64,000 nucleotides of DNA, taken from assembly GCF_014201505.1 (NCBI RefSeq), contig NZ_JACHEO010000001.1, forward strand, positions 472,737-536,736, given 5' to 3'. Each line of letters opens with the position of its first letter. The stretch's first letter is position 1. The notes under the pieces were generated by a model, which was not told the DNA's origin, searched no databases, and saw nothing but the letters and a program-made list of their open reading frames with translations. The DNA comes from Desulfoprunum benzoelyticum (GTDB lineage Bacteria > Desulfobacterota > Desulfobulbia > Desulfobulbales > Desulfocapsaceae). Shown one piece after another: positions 37,729-47,324 of the stretch. A program made the translations under genes and the position numbers.

Positions 37729-40700
37729 TTACCGTTCAAATTCCTTCCATCTCTGGCGCCCGGTTTTGTAGTTTTCAATCGGCAGGTTAACCTGCTTGAT
37801 TTCAACTATCTCACCAGTGCTGGTCTGAACGAATACCTTAGCCCCCTTCTCGCCATCACCGGTGAAGAGGTTTGGTGTCGTGGTCAAGCCACGGCCAAGC
37901 TCCAGTTTGTTTTTGACATACATCTCATCATCGAGTCCATAGTCCCCAAATATATTTTTATGCCATGAAGTTCCAGTCTTATAATATACCGCATAAAGAT
38001 ACGAGTCCCCTTCAGGTTTACAGATATCTCCGAATGGCTGGTACGTGGTAAAAGTCACCAGTCCTCCGAGTATAGTAGCCTGCCCAAGATTTCGTTCCCG
38101 ATTATTATAAGGGAAGAAATTCTTGTACCATCCATCAACACAGTTATCTATGACCGAAGAAGGATCCTTGTCCGAGGCAGTACAGTTACCTGTTCCGGCA
38201 ATATACTTCTCCAATTGGCTAAATTTGCTGATGCCAGATGGCAAGCAATAACCAGGATCAGGCTCCACTGCATTTTGCCTGCAAGACAGATCAGCATCAT
38301 TGTTTTCACTTTGTTTGACCAGTATTTGATCAACCTGCAACAGGCCTTTACCACCAGGTGCGTTTACGGTTTTGTCCAACTCTACTTTTTCCCAGGTAAG
38401 CGTGTTACCTATAGACGATCTCGGCTCTTTGATACCGTAAAAACTCTGCTGTGTAGAATCAGTTTTATCATCCTTGTCAAAGAAACGGCCAGTACCGAAA
38501 TAGATCCAATAATTATAGCCATCCGTACTTACTGAAGGAGCAGCGGTTATCGGTTGAATCGGGTTCCCTGGCACAGTACTGACAAACTTCGTTACTGATG
38601 GATCTGATGGGACAGTTGGTGGGACAGTTATAAATTTACCACTCAGGTCGAGCAGAGGTTTGATCTCCCAATCGTAAGGAGTCTTATCGCCGTCTTTTCC
38701 CACCTCATGCCCCAATGGTTCCATGACCAATCGATACAGATGCCCTCCTCCCTGCCAGTAAGGCAGAGTAGCATTTGGATCAAAATTGCCTTCGACCGTG
38801 CCGAAATAGACAGCATCTGATATATAACTACCATTAGGAATCGGATTGATGTCAAAATCGATTGTAATAGGATCGGAAACATACCCTTTATAGGTCGGTT
38901 CTTCTTCTTCACCAGCGGGAAGGAAAAATGTTCCGCTGTTATTATCTTCCGTCGGTTCATCGTTTGAAATGCGTAAGACTGGTGTTGCGGTGCTATTAAC
39001 GAGTTTGTTGAGAGGTATAACACTTACTTTGGCCTGCTGATCACTCACTCCCTTGAGACCGTCGTCACCATGGGGGCCACTTCCAAGCACCAGATACCAT
39101 TCGCTCGTCGTTCCATTTTTTTTGACAACCATAGTTGGGATAACAGTCGAGTATCCGAGATCAACCCATTTGTTTGTCATATCAGTATTTAGCTCCTGCG
39201 TCAATTCCCCCAGAAGTACAGGCGGTTTTTCAGGATTAGTGATATCGAGGATAAAATATGACGAAACAAACGGTTGTTTTTTGGAAGTTGTACCGTCCAT
39301 ATACGGGACCGTGACCGGCGTACCTCCGAGGCGCAAACCACCCACCAGAATCGTACCCCAGCCTTCAGGATGATCGGTATCAATGGGAAAAATCTGAACG
39401 TCGAATACCCTCGGTTTCAAATCCACATAGTATTTATGGGTATAATCAGGGTCAGTCAGACATTTAAGATGAGGGTGCAGATTGTACGGCAGGTAGGCCC
39501 ACAATTCTTCACCCAAGGCAGGGGCATCGACTCCTGCATCCTCTTCCTCGACACTACTCTGACATCTTCCGATATCAAGAGTGTCTTGGGTTTCGTCTAG
39601 AGTTAATTTGCTCTCAGTTTTTTCAAGACAGAACCTTTTTTCTTTTTCACTGTAGAAACCGGCGTTGACCGCATGCAGCATGCCGTCATTACCACCGAAA
39701 TACACCACATGACGACGGGTTTTGTAGTGGCTATAAAATTTGGCGTACGACATATCATTATAGATAAGATGATATCCTTCGGCGGGAGCGGTCACCGTTT
39801 GCGGAGTCGAGTTGATGATATCGCCCAGTCTCCATGTGAACGGACCTTCAGAAGTGTCTATCGTTCTGCTGCGCATTGCCTGTCTAGGGAAAGGTCCATC
39901 GGTTGGATCTTTGTCAAATGGAATTGGATCACTATCTCCTACCATATCCCGTATATTGTCATCATTGAGGTCTTCGTCAACGGTCCAGTCATCACCCCGC
40001 AACCAGCTGATGAGGTTATTCAATTCATAGCCATATTGTTTTTCGTCTGTATATGAATCATCAGGAAAGAACTCTTTGGCGAAGGTAATCCACTCAGGAG
40101 TTTCTGGAATAGGTGATTTTTCCAATCCAATGACTTCAGATGAATCAACATATCCGTTGTGGTTTAGATCATTCCAAGTGAATATATATCTTTTCTTACC
40201 TTTATATTTGCCAAAGTCGAATTCTCCAGTACTCGCACTCACTTCTCTATTCTTCTGAACATCAGACAGATCATAGAGCCTGTCATTTGCCGACCAAAGA
40301 TATTTGACTACCTCAAGCTCAACTGAATTTGTGCATGTAACCCCTCCATTTATGACAGTAGTTTCCCCATAACAGACCTTTGACCTTTTATCTGAATCGT
40401 CGTAATAAACGACAACACGTCTGTCATTTATTCCATCTTCCCTATCCAGATCAAGTGTTCGATTAGGATTAGTGTCTTCATAAATATAGCCTTTATCATC
40501 CGTAAACAACCCGTGTACGTCTCCGACCCAGTTGATAATGTATTTTTTATTGTTATAGAAACTCTCCTTTTCCGGCCAAAAAATTGACTGGTAGATGGCT
40601 CCTTCACCGCTTCGCGCTGAAGAAACAACGGAGGCGGATGAACCGGAAGAAACACGAGACAGTATGTCTGCTAAGGCATCCCTTAGACTCTTCTCAAGCG

Positions 40701-43449
40701 CCTCCGGATTCTCTCCGAACAACAATTTTGTACCACCATTTTCAGCTGCGTTCTTCATCAAAGTAGCCGGAACGCACTCATCCGTCGGATCACCAACGGC
40801 ATTACTTGTACTGATTATATATGTTTTAATATTCTGCTTATTCTCCGGAACGTTATTATCACTCAGCATTACCGGGTCTTTGTATATACCAGCTCCAATG
40901 GCATGTTGTCCGAAGTAAGTGAGGTCATCAAGATACGTTGAACCGTACAAATAATGCTGCTCGCCGGTCTTTACTATTTTTTTACATTCACCTTCAGCCC
41001 CTGGAGCAACAGTAGTATCTTTCACTGGTTCATCTAGCTCTGCCAATTCAGTTATCTTATTTTTCACGCTCACATTGATATCGGCCGTCGAAGCGCCTTC
41101 CGTAATAACAAGGATATTGTTTGATTGACACCAGGCCTTAACTGGATCGTCTGTAACGAGATTATTTTGAAAATCTTCAGGATTAATCCTCCAGTTTTCA
41201 TTTTGCCCATAATAGCCAAGTCCATTATAAATGGCTTCTGCAATAGGAGTCCACGACGTAGCTGGTATCCGATTAATTTCTTGCGTTAGGTTGGCCAGAT
41301 GAGTTTTGCCATCTATAGTTGCGTCACTGTTTCTAATCGGAACGATAACTGTTGCCCCGTCAAGGTACGTTGAAACGCAAAAAGGATCCAAAAACGGACT
41401 ACTTTTGTCTTCAAGAGCTATAGGACATTCTGTTCCGGCTCCATTAACGTTGAAAGCCATAGCACCCATACGCAGATCATCTTTAACCTCATGTATCACA
41501 CCCTGGGGTATGACCGGACTATCCTCAACCTCAGGAAGTCCTACATGTCCTTTCATGACAGCTAAAGGACGATCCGTGCCAAAGGCGACAATAATCCCGG
41601 AATCGATCAGGGTGGCCGGGGCGTTCCAGAAATCTGAAGTGGTGGAAGCCACGTCAGAAGGATCGATAACCTCTGGCACTCTCATCGTGTTGCAATAATC
41701 AATTGATGCTTGGAGGATACAATGGGTAGTGTCATCAAGTTCCGGACTAATAGGTGGATCAGGTGGCACCCATTTGTCATCTAAATTTTGATCTGTTGAT
41801 ACACCACAAGTCGGTTCATCGAATGTGGAAATGGTATTCGTATGTAAAAGAATAAAATAATCATCTTTTTTGCAAGTTTTAAAACCATCTTTTGTTGTTT
41901 GGATTTGGTTATCCGGGCAAGCCTTATTATACACATTGCCATCTTCCAGAATATTTCTAAACAACGTATAACCTGGCAATGTTGTCTCGTCAGAATATTC
42001 ACAAAAAGTAGCACCTGGAGCCAACTTGCAATTTTCTGTTGCCAGTTTCGGTGCGCATGGTAACTCGCTTGTCTCACCACCAGCAGATGGATCCCAACAG
42101 CGTCCTATATACCCAGATCGCGAAGCATGAGGTTTACGATAATCGTAGATTCCATAGCACACGTATCCCCCGTAATACGGATTGATTTCAGAAGGAAAAT
42201 AAGCATTTTTCGTGGGGGCGTTACCTTCATAAATATCTTCACATTTTCCTATTATTGCGTTAAGGTTTCTCTCTCTATCATTTATAAGGTCTTGACAAAA
42301 CTGTAGCGCAAGGTTAAGAGCAGGCCGTTGATCGGTCAATTCCTCATTTTCTGCATCTCGAAATGATTCTAAACATTTATCGATATTTCCAGAAACGCCA
42401 TTGAGATTAGCTCCAGACATTATTTCGTTGATTGCCAGTTGACATTCCTCGGGGAGAGCGGAGTCTTGATCTTCGGCCACGGACGTTAAGCCGAGTATCT
42501 CTATCCTGGTCGTGTTATCCGAAGTTCCTATCTTGTCATTTTCATATTCGAGAGGATTCCCAGACACAGGACCTCTGACCTTAAAGGAAAGAACCTTGTT
42601 TCCTTTTGTCTCGTTTGACACCTTGATTTCCTTCAGAAAACCTGACCCAGCGCAACCGCGATTTTCCGAGATGAGTATGTTGGCCTCAGCATTGTATTTG
42701 CCTCCAGTCAAAATCTTTTTCTGGATGTCGAACTTGGAAGCAGACAGCCAGTTCAGAAATTTTCCTGTGGCAGCAAACTTGACCACTTTCTGGGGAATTA
42801 AGGACTCATTAATGATGATGCAGACATCATCGTTAGAGTAAGCTGTTTCGCTGGCCTTGCCGACGCATCCCGAGGCGCTTACAGCAAAAAAACCTTCATC
42901 AACAGGGGTAGTGCCTTGAAAAAGTTTCCCATCAACGAAAGTAAAACCTTCAGGGAGTGTACCATTTTCACTAATTACCGGTTCCCACCCGTCGTCTTCC
43001 CTCGGTTCTCCAACGCATGAGCCAGATTTGCACTGGTAAAGTATTCCATTATCATAAACGAGTGGTTTTTCAGTTTCAGGCTCCCAATAGGAAACACCTG
43101 AGTCATCCCAGCTGTACCAACTTTCCTGATCAAAATACCCTGTGTAGGGTCGAACCGGATCGTTATATGTCGAATCTGAACAATAACTTGCCGTATCAGG
43201 ACCATCTTTGATAGGGCCAGTTCCGTCTGTATCCGCATCCAGGTCCTTATCTGTATATGCCATATCTAGCATGCTGCCTGAGTTATCTAGGACCAGCAGC
43301 AAATTGGGATCCACCCCGGAGGTGAGAAAGGGCGGCTTCCCGGTGCCGGTACTGCAAACATCAGCGCCAAATACATTACCAGTCATAGTGTTGCATGCCA
43401 ATACGACGGAAAATATCTTGATCAATCGGAAAAAAATATTCTTTTGCAT
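37729..43449 (-). CDS. PilY1-like type IV pilus adhesin/tip protein
   Basis: The 1906-residue protein starts at 43449 (AAGGTGAGC upstream; frame open to 43482). It has a signal peptide (about 1-29), a von Willebrand A-like region beginning VLDNSGSM (MIDAS Ser/Asp at 55-59) and a C-terminal PilY1 beta-propeller with the diagnostic WAYLPYNLHPHLKCLTDP and GGNDGMLHAV segments. A Ca-loop-like DLNHNGYVDSSE lies near the middle of the protein. PilY1 sits at the pilus tip, supports pilus extension and adhesion. It is the last gene of the minor pilin operon. The gene is long for the family and AT-rich. Confidence 0.9.
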   Translation of the reverse strand: MQKNIFFRLIKIFSVVLACNTMTGNVFGADVCSTGTGKPPFLTSGVDPNLLLVLDNSGSMLDMAYTDKDLDADTDGTGPIKDGPDTASYCSDSTYNDPVRPYTGYFDQESWYSWDDSGVSYWEPETEKPLVYDNGILYQCKSGSCVGEPREDDGWEPVISENGTLPEGFTFVDGKLFQGTTPVDEGFFAVSASGCVGKASETAYSNDDVCIIINESLIPQKVVKFAATGKFLNWLSASKFDIQKKILTGGKYNAEANILISENRGCAGSGFLKEIKVSNETKGNKVLSFKVRGPVSGNPLEYENDKIGTSDNTTRIEILGLTSVAEDQDSALPEECQLAINEIMSGANLNGVSGNIDKCLESFRDAENEELTDQRPALNLALQFCQDLINDRERNLNAIIGKCEDIYEGNAPTKNAYFPSEINPYYGGYVCYGIYDYRKPHASRSGYIGRCWDPSAGGETSELPCAPKLATENCKLAPGATFCEYSDETTLPGYTLFRNILEDGNVYNKACPDNQIQTTKDGFKTCKKDDYFILLHTNTISTFDEPTCGVSTDQNLDDKWVPPDPPISPELDDTTHCILQASIDYCNTMRVPEVIDPSDVASTTSDFWNAPATLIDSGIIVAFGTDRPLAVMKGHVGLPEVEDSPVIPQGVIHEVKDDLRMGAMAFNVNGAGTECPIALEDKSSPFLDPFCVSTYLDGATVIVPIRNSDATIDGKTHLANLTQEINRIPATSWTPIAEAIYNGLGYYGQNENWRINPEDFQNNLVTDDPVKAWCQSNNILVITEGASTADINVSVKNKITELAELDEPVKDTTVAPGAEGECKKIVKTGEQHYLYGSTYLDDLTYFGQHAIGAGIYKDPVMLSDNNVPENKQNIKTYIISTSNAVGDPTDECVPATLMKNAAENGGTKLLFGENPEALEKSLRDALADILSRVSSGSSASVVSSARSGEGAIYQSIFWPEKESFYNNKKYIINWVGDVHGLFTDDKGYIYEDTNPNRTLDLDREDGINDRRVVVYYDDSDKRSKVCYGETTVINGGVTCTNSVELEVVKYLWSANDRLYDLSDVQKNREVSASTGEFDFGKYKGKKRYIFTWNDLNHNGYVDSSEVIGLEKSPIPETPEWITFAKEFFPDDSYTDEKQYGYELNNLISWLRGDDWTVDEDLNDDNIRDMVGDSDPIPFDKDPTDGPFPRQAMRSRTIDTSEGPFTWRLGDIINSTPQTVTAPAEGYHLIYNDMSYAKFYSHYKTRRHVVYFGGNDGMLHAVNAGFYSEKEKRFCLEKTESKLTLDETQDTLDIGRCQSSVEEEDAGVDAPALGEELWAYLPYNLHPHLKCLTDPDYTHKYYVDLKPRVFDVQIFPIDTDHPEGWGTILVGGLRLGGTPVTVPYMDGTTSKKQPFVSSYFILDITNPEKPPVLLGELTQELNTDMTNKWVDLGYSTVIPTMVVKKNGTTSEWYLVLGSGPHGDDGLKGVSDQQAKVSVIPLNKLVNSTATPVLRISNDEPTEDNNSGTFFLPAGEEEEPTYKGYVSDPITIDFDINPIPNGSYISDAVYFGTVEGNFDPNATLPYWQGGGHLYRLVMEPLGHEVGKDGDKTPYDWEIKPLLDLSGKFITVPPTVPSDPSVTKFVSTVPGNPIQPITAAPSVSTDGYNYWIYFGTGRFFDKDDKTDSTQQSFYGIKEPRSSIGNTLTWEKVELDKTVNAPGGKGLLQVDQILVKQSENNDADLSCRQNAVEPDPGYCLPSGISKFSQLEKYIAGTGNCTASDKDPSSVIDNCVDGWYKNFFPYNNRERNLGQATILGGLVTFTTYQPFGDICKPEGDSYLYAVYYKTGTSWHKNIFGDYGLDDEMYVKNKLELGRGLTTTPNLFTGDGEKGAKVFVQTSTGEIVEIKQVNLPIENYKTGRQRWKEFER

Positions 43450-43556
43450 ATAGCTCACCTTAAAAGTAAAACTGGAAATCACTCAACAATCTCCTGAATA
43501 CACTGTTTTCTGTCTATAATTAGATTTTAAAAAAATAAATATTCCAGAAAAACCAT

Positions 43557-44228
43557 TTAATATTCGCCACAAGTTCCTTCAGATCCAATCATGTGCCGCC
43601 AATTGACAACAATGATGGACTCGCTGTTTTTCGGGCCAAGAAACTGCGAATAGATATCGTAGATTTTGGCAACGCCGCCTTGCGCGGCTGATTTTCCTTT
43701 TCCCTCGTAGCCAGCAGCCATCTGCAAGGCCCCGCCCTCTAACATTTTGGTTTCACCACCGAAATAAAGATAACCAACATCATAGTCAGGAGGAAAATCG
43801 TCAATATTATGTGGATAAGCCGCATCGTATTTTACTTTTGGTTCGTCAAATAGGCTGATTCCTGTTGTTACAGAGTCAGATTCTCCAGGAATTTCAGGGG
43901 AAGTGGCAGGGTAAGGGTCAAATGGAGAATTAAAATATAATGATTTCGATTTTACGTGAATATCTTCAACGATATCGCCGCTGAATCCAGGAGCGCATGC
44001 AATATTCAGTTCGAGCAATTCAATACCTCGCGAGATCCCTCCATCCGCCTTGTAAAAGGTTCTTTTGGCGTTCCAATCGTTGCCGGCGACCTGCATTTCA
44101 AATGTCGATGTATTCATGCCGGCAATGCCCAGAAGGGAAAGGATCGCCATCACCAGAAGGGCGACAACGAGGACATAGCCATCTTCTTTTTGCGAGATGT
44201 TGCGTAACTGCTGCATAACCGTCCTCAT
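43557..44228 (-). CDS. pilX: PilX-like minor pilin
   Basis: The 223-residue protein has a PilX N-terminal region (QKEDGYVLVVALLVMAILSLLGIAGMNTS, about 14-42): a membrane helix with no classical GFxxxE prepilin motif. The remainder is a secreted domain with several Tyr and acidic residues. It overlaps pilV by four bases and is followed by pilY1, the usual pilVWXY1 order. Confidence 0.85.
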   Translation of the reverse strand: MRTVMQQLRNISQKEDGYVLVVALLVMAILSLLGIAGMNTSTFEMQVAGNDWNAKRTFYKADGGISRGIELLELNIACAPGFSGDIVEDIHVKSKSLYFNSPFDPYPATSPEIPGESDSVTTGISLFDEPKVKYDAAYPHNIDDFPPDYDVGYLYFGGETKMLEGGALQMAAGYEGKGKSAAQGGVAKIYDIYSQFLGPKNSESIIVVNWRHMIGSEGTCGEY

Positions 44229-44599
44229 ATACCCTTGTGTTTGATGTATTCCAGTTCCACTTTACTCCCCGTTCCAGTCCGCCCTGGGGTTGTGACGACC
44301 ATCTTAATGGTCTTGGTATTCGGCAACGGAACTTCGTTCGTAACTGTCCAATCAAGCTTATAGACTTTATCCGGAGACTCATCATTATCGCTAGCAACTG
44401 TATCATAATCAGCAGATATGAGTTCCTCTATCTTCTCCGATGCCCAAGTGCTCCCGGTTGTTATCCGGCTCGCTGTTGCATTCTGAGTGATCGTCCGCGT
44501 TTGAATTGCATACAGGGCGATAATACTGATGGAAAAAATCGCCAGAGCGATAATAACTTCCAACAACGAAAACCCCTGTTCTTTCAGTGCAAACCTCAT
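44225..44599 (-). CDS. pilV: PilV-like minor pilin
   Basis: The 124-residue prepilin has the peptidase site KEQGFSLLEVIIA (cleavage after Gly 9) and a type IV pilin N-terminal helix. It is shorter than many PilV proteins. It overlaps pilW by four bases upstream and pilX by four bases downstream. It would be built into the priming tip complex of the pilus. Confidence 0.82.
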   Translation of the reverse strand: MRFALKEQGFSLLEVIIALAIFSISIIALYAIQTRTITQNATASRITTGSTWASEKIEELISADYDTVASDNDESPDKVYKLDWTVTNEVPLPNTKTIKMVVTTPGRTGTGSKVELEYIKHKGI

Positions 44600-45330
44600 T
44601 TTAGCAGCCCCATGTTGCGGAGATTGATGGTCGTGGTTAGCAGGCGATAGCGGTAGCTGTTATCTTTCTCTTCCCATTCAATTGTTTCAGTATCATCATC
44701 TCCCCAGGCTGGCTTTGGAACTGGCAGGATGAATGTTGAGGTGGTTGCCGCCTTTCGATCTTCAGTTTTTGTCCGCGCGAGTATTGAAACCTGTACAGCC
44801 ACAATATCATTTAAATTTCCCGGATCACGTGAAAGAGTCTTGACACCATTCGAATTCTCGAGCAGATAAAGAAAATCAATTTTAGTGATGTTTTCGGCTA
44901 TTGGATTTCTATTAGTCGGAGCTGCGCGCACGAGATTTCCATCTTTAATTGAGTAAGTGACGTTTTCACCAGGATCGTCACAAGCACCATCACCTTCTTT
45001 ATCGGTTATATCATCTCCCCGAAAATCCATGGAAAAACCAAACGAATCTAATTCAGCGGTGTGAATACCAGGGGCTGCTAAAGTAGCACTACCTGCACTA
45101 CAGGAATCATGTTCAATATTTTCGGGATTATACCCTGCCATTCGCGCCTCACGCTGCAGATACCACATCCCGGATCTAATATTCTGCTGCATTTCAGCCG
45201 TCTTGTCCTGTTCGGTATATATCTTGGTCTGGATATTGTAGGCAGCATAGATGACGCCAACCACAATCGTCACCATTGCCGTAGCTACCATCAACTCGAT
45301 AAGGGTAAAACCGCTTTCATTATTTCTCAT
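44596..45330 (-). CDS. pilW: PilW-like minor pilin
   Basis: The 244-residue prepilin begins MRNNESGFTLIELMVATAMV, with the prepilin site after Gly 7, and shows the PilW segment MWYLQREARMAGYNPE near 55-70. It starts close behind the FimT-like gene and overlaps pilV. The order of these genes matches the minor pilin operons of other bacteria. Confidence 0.85.
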   Translation of the reverse strand: MRNNESGFTLIELMVATAMVTIVVGVIYAAYNIQTKIYTEQDKTAEMQQNIRSGMWYLQREARMAGYNPENIEHDSCSAGSATLAAPGIHTAELDSFGFSMDFRGDDITDKEGDGACDDPGENVTYSIKDGNLVRAAPTNRNPIAENITKIDFLYLLENSNGVKTLSRDPGNLNDIVAVQVSILARTKTEDRKAATTSTFILPVPKPAWGDDDTETIEWEEKDNSYRYRLLTTTINLRNMGLLK

Positions 45331-45334
45331 ATTT

Positions 45335-45871
45335 TCAGTTCCATTTCAAAGATATATTGCCACTGACACTGACTGCTATCTCTGCTGTGGAGTTACTATT
45401 TCGAAGTACGACTTTTCCATTTCCAGAGCCACCAGGATCAACTGGAATCAGGTTAGGTCGAAATGCGACTGTAGGTTTCTTCGAAGTTTCGCCGTTCTCA
45501 TCAAAATAATCCTCGTCGTTTGCCGCAAAAGAAATGGATTTATCCAACTGTACATTTCTATATTGCGACCAAGCCACTTCCATTATTTTTTCATCCCCAG
45601 CATCATAGGAAAAACTCTTATTTTTATCCACATACACCGTATATCCCTTATCACCATCAAAGCTGATCGCACAGTTCCGATTATTCTTCACCGCAATCGA
45701 CTGCGCCTTGCGCATATTTGAATACAGATCCCTCGCCGCGCTGTTCAGGCCTTTGTTCTGCAGCCACGATATCATTGGCGGGACTGCGAACGTCCCCATG
45801 ATCGCCACAATCCCGATAACCGTCATCGTCTCGACCAGCGAGAACCCTCTGTTGTTTTTCAGCGCCACCAT
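45335..45871 (-). CDS. FimT/GspH-like minor pilin
   Basis: The 178-residue prepilin has LKNNRGFSLVETMTVIGIVAI at the N-terminus (cleavage after Gly 9), then the GspH/FimT pattern SAARDLYSNMRKAQSIAVKNN. The start follows GGAAAGGGG. It is the first gene of the leftward operon. FimT-like pilins bind DNA in some transformable bacteria, but that is not shown here. Confidence 0.82.
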   Translation of the reverse strand: MVALKNNRGFSLVETMTVIGIVAIMGTFAVPPMISWLQNKGLNSAARDLYSNMRKAQSIAVKNNRNCAISFDGDKGYTVYVDKNKSFSYDAGDEKIMEVAWSQYRNVQLDKSISFAANDEDYFDENGETSKKPTVAFRPNLIPVDPGGSGNGKVVLRNSNSTAEIAVSVSGNISLKWN

Positions 45872-45967
45872 AGATCCCCTTTCCTCCAGATCGTCCGTCC
45901 TTGCCAGGGCCTGTTTCCCTGCCCTCTTGGCTGCGATATCGCCCGCTGCAACTCCGCAGAAACTCTT

Positions 45968-45982
45968 TCAATTTTCACGCCA
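45968..45982 (-). promoter_or_regulatory. Possible sigma54 promoter for the minor pilin operon
   Basis: Read leftward, TGGCGTG, four bases, then TTGA gives a GG and GA pair with a 10-base spacing, close to the GG-N10-GC sigma54 consensus. It lies about 97 bases before the FimT-like ATG. The NtrC-type regulator relic next door makes this attractive, but one of the two key dinucleotides is imperfect. Confidence 0.35.
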
Positions 45983-46150
45983 GTTATGACAGAGCCAGAA
46001 AAAAGTCATAACCAGCTGCAAATAAAAACATTTGTATTTTGCCATACTACGCAGTGATACGGCTCCAAAATCAGCCCATTGCGATCCACTATTAAAACAT
46101 TTTATAGATGAAAACAATTTTACCAGCCCCCCACCGCCACCGCCCGCTTT

Positions 46151-46520
46151 CTACGCCGGATCTATCCCGTACTTCTTGATCTTCGCCGGCAGCGACGGAT
46201 AGCTGATCTCCAGCAGTTTCGAGGCCTGGACGCGGTTGCCGCCGGTCTCGTCCAGGGCCTTGACCATCAGCACCTGTTCCATGATTTCCTATGCCTGTTT
46301 CAACGACAGGTCGTCGAAATCGCCCAGGCATCTCACCGCCGACCGCCTGTCCTTCATATACTGCGGCAGATGTTGAATTCCGAGCGCCTGCTGCAACTGC
46401 AGGTTCTCCTGGCGCAGGGCCTCCCGCTCCTCGCCTCGATGGCGGTGTCGATGCTGCCGTAGACCAACATCATGATGACAGACATCCGCTCGAGGTGGTC
46501 CCAGACGGCGGCAAGGAATT
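46151..46520 (-). pseudogene. Wrecked NtrC-type sigma54 regulator
   Basis: Leftward codons match pieces of the intact regulator at 53996-55387: a receiver piece ([12 protein letters not shown]), the EALRQENLQLQ linker, an HLPQYMKDR piece and the final Fis-like helix-turn-helix to a stop at 46151. Most of the receiver and the whole ATPase are missing, and the frame is broken, so two internal deletions are inferred. The pieces keep their order. It lies directly upstream of the pilin operon, where a PilR-like regulator would fit. Confidence 0.8.
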
Positions 46521-46527
46521 TGGTCGT

Positions 46528-46600
46528 TCATGCGGGATGATTACCAGGCCTGTTTGAGATCTCTCCCTAGCGGTCGAGATGACAGCGGGGGTAGATCGAG
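46528..46600. repeat. Dispersed palindromic repeat, left-type arm
   Basis: The segment starts CATGCGGGATGATTACCAGG and carries GAGATCTCTCCCTAGCGGTC followed by GAGATGACAGCGGGGG and a shortened second unit. The same leader (ATGCGGGGGATGATTACCAG) recurs at about 61889. It abuts the regulator relic. Confidence 0.75.
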
Positions 46601-46651
46601 ATGACATGCCCGGGGCGGCTCTATCCTGAATGTTGATTCACAATCGCCAAC

Positions 46652-46672
46652 TATAGCACCAGGTGTTATATT
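46652..46672 (+). promoter_or_regulatory. Operator and extended -10 promoter of the RelE-like module
   Basis: Arms TATAGCACC (46652-46660) and GGTGTTATA (46662-46670) match at 8 of 9 positions and overlap an extended -10 box, TG-N-TATATT (46664-46672). The ATG follows six bases later, so a transcript would start at or beside the start codon. Autoregulation by the XRE antitoxin is expected for the family. Confidence 0.55.
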
Positions 46673-46678
46673 AGCAGA

Positions 46679-46958
46679 ATGAAGAGATTGATGACAAAGA
46701 GATTCTCTAAATGGGCTGCCGATCAGGGCGTATCCATTGGAGATTTAGCCAACACCCTTGAAGAAGTTGAACAAGGCGCTTTTGAAGCCAGTCTTGGAAG
46801 CAAGATAATCAAGAAACGAAAAATCAAACCTCTCATCAAAAGAACTCGATGCTCTCAAGGCGTTCGCCAAAATACTGTTTGCCTATTCTGCGGCCGACAT
46901 TCAAAAATCTATAGAAACCGGAGTATTGATTGAGGTTAAGTTATGCGGGAATCAATAA
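46679..46958 (+). pseudogene. RelE/HigB-like toxin, frameshifted and internally deleted
   Basis: Codons from 46679 give KRFSKWAADQGVSIGDLANTL and EQGAFEASLG, the N-terminal half of a RelE/HigB-2 type toxin. After KKRKI the frame is lost; about 45 bases later another frame gives the toxin C-terminus (KELDALKAFAKILFAYS ... IETGVLIEVK) to a stop at 46956-46958. The central catalytic part is missing, so the toxin is dead. Its end overlaps the antitoxin start by 16 bases, the usual coupling. Confidence 0.78.
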
Positions 46959-47248
46959 AAAATTCGATTATGGATACCATGGCCGATCTTCAAAAGATAG
47001 GCCTTGTCGATGAAATCACAATGAGGAACATTGCGGCTCTATGTCTGCCAGATGTGAAGGAGTATTCTCCCGCTGAAGTAGTTGGGTTGAGAAAAAAAAA
47101 TAAACTCAGTCAATCTGCTCTTGCGGTTGCGATGAATGTCAGTACCTCCACGGTACAGCAATGGGAACGAGGCGCCAAGAAACCTGCCGGTGCCTCGAAA
47201 AGGTTGCTTGATCTAATAGAAAGGAAAGGAATCCAGGTAATTATCTGA
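46943..47248 (+). CDS. XRE-family antitoxin (HigA/NadS-like)
   Basis: The 101-residue protein has a helix-turn-helix at about 47-95 (VVGLRKKNKLSQSALAVAMNVST, VQQWERGAKKPAG). It starts inside the end of the broken toxin and appears intact. It would bind the operator upstream of the toxin. With its toxin destroyed it is an orphan antitoxin. Confidence 0.85.
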   Translation: MRESIKNSIMDTMADLQKIGLVDEITMRNIAALCLPDVKEYSPAEVVGLRKKNKLSQSALAVAMNVSTSTVQQWERGAKKPAGASKRLLDLIERKGIQVII

Positions 47249-47324
47249 TGAAAAATGGGGGCAAAAAGGAGAGGGGCAGGCTGAGTACTCCTTGGAGGTA
47301 AGCCATCGAGCAGTTTCTGTACCG

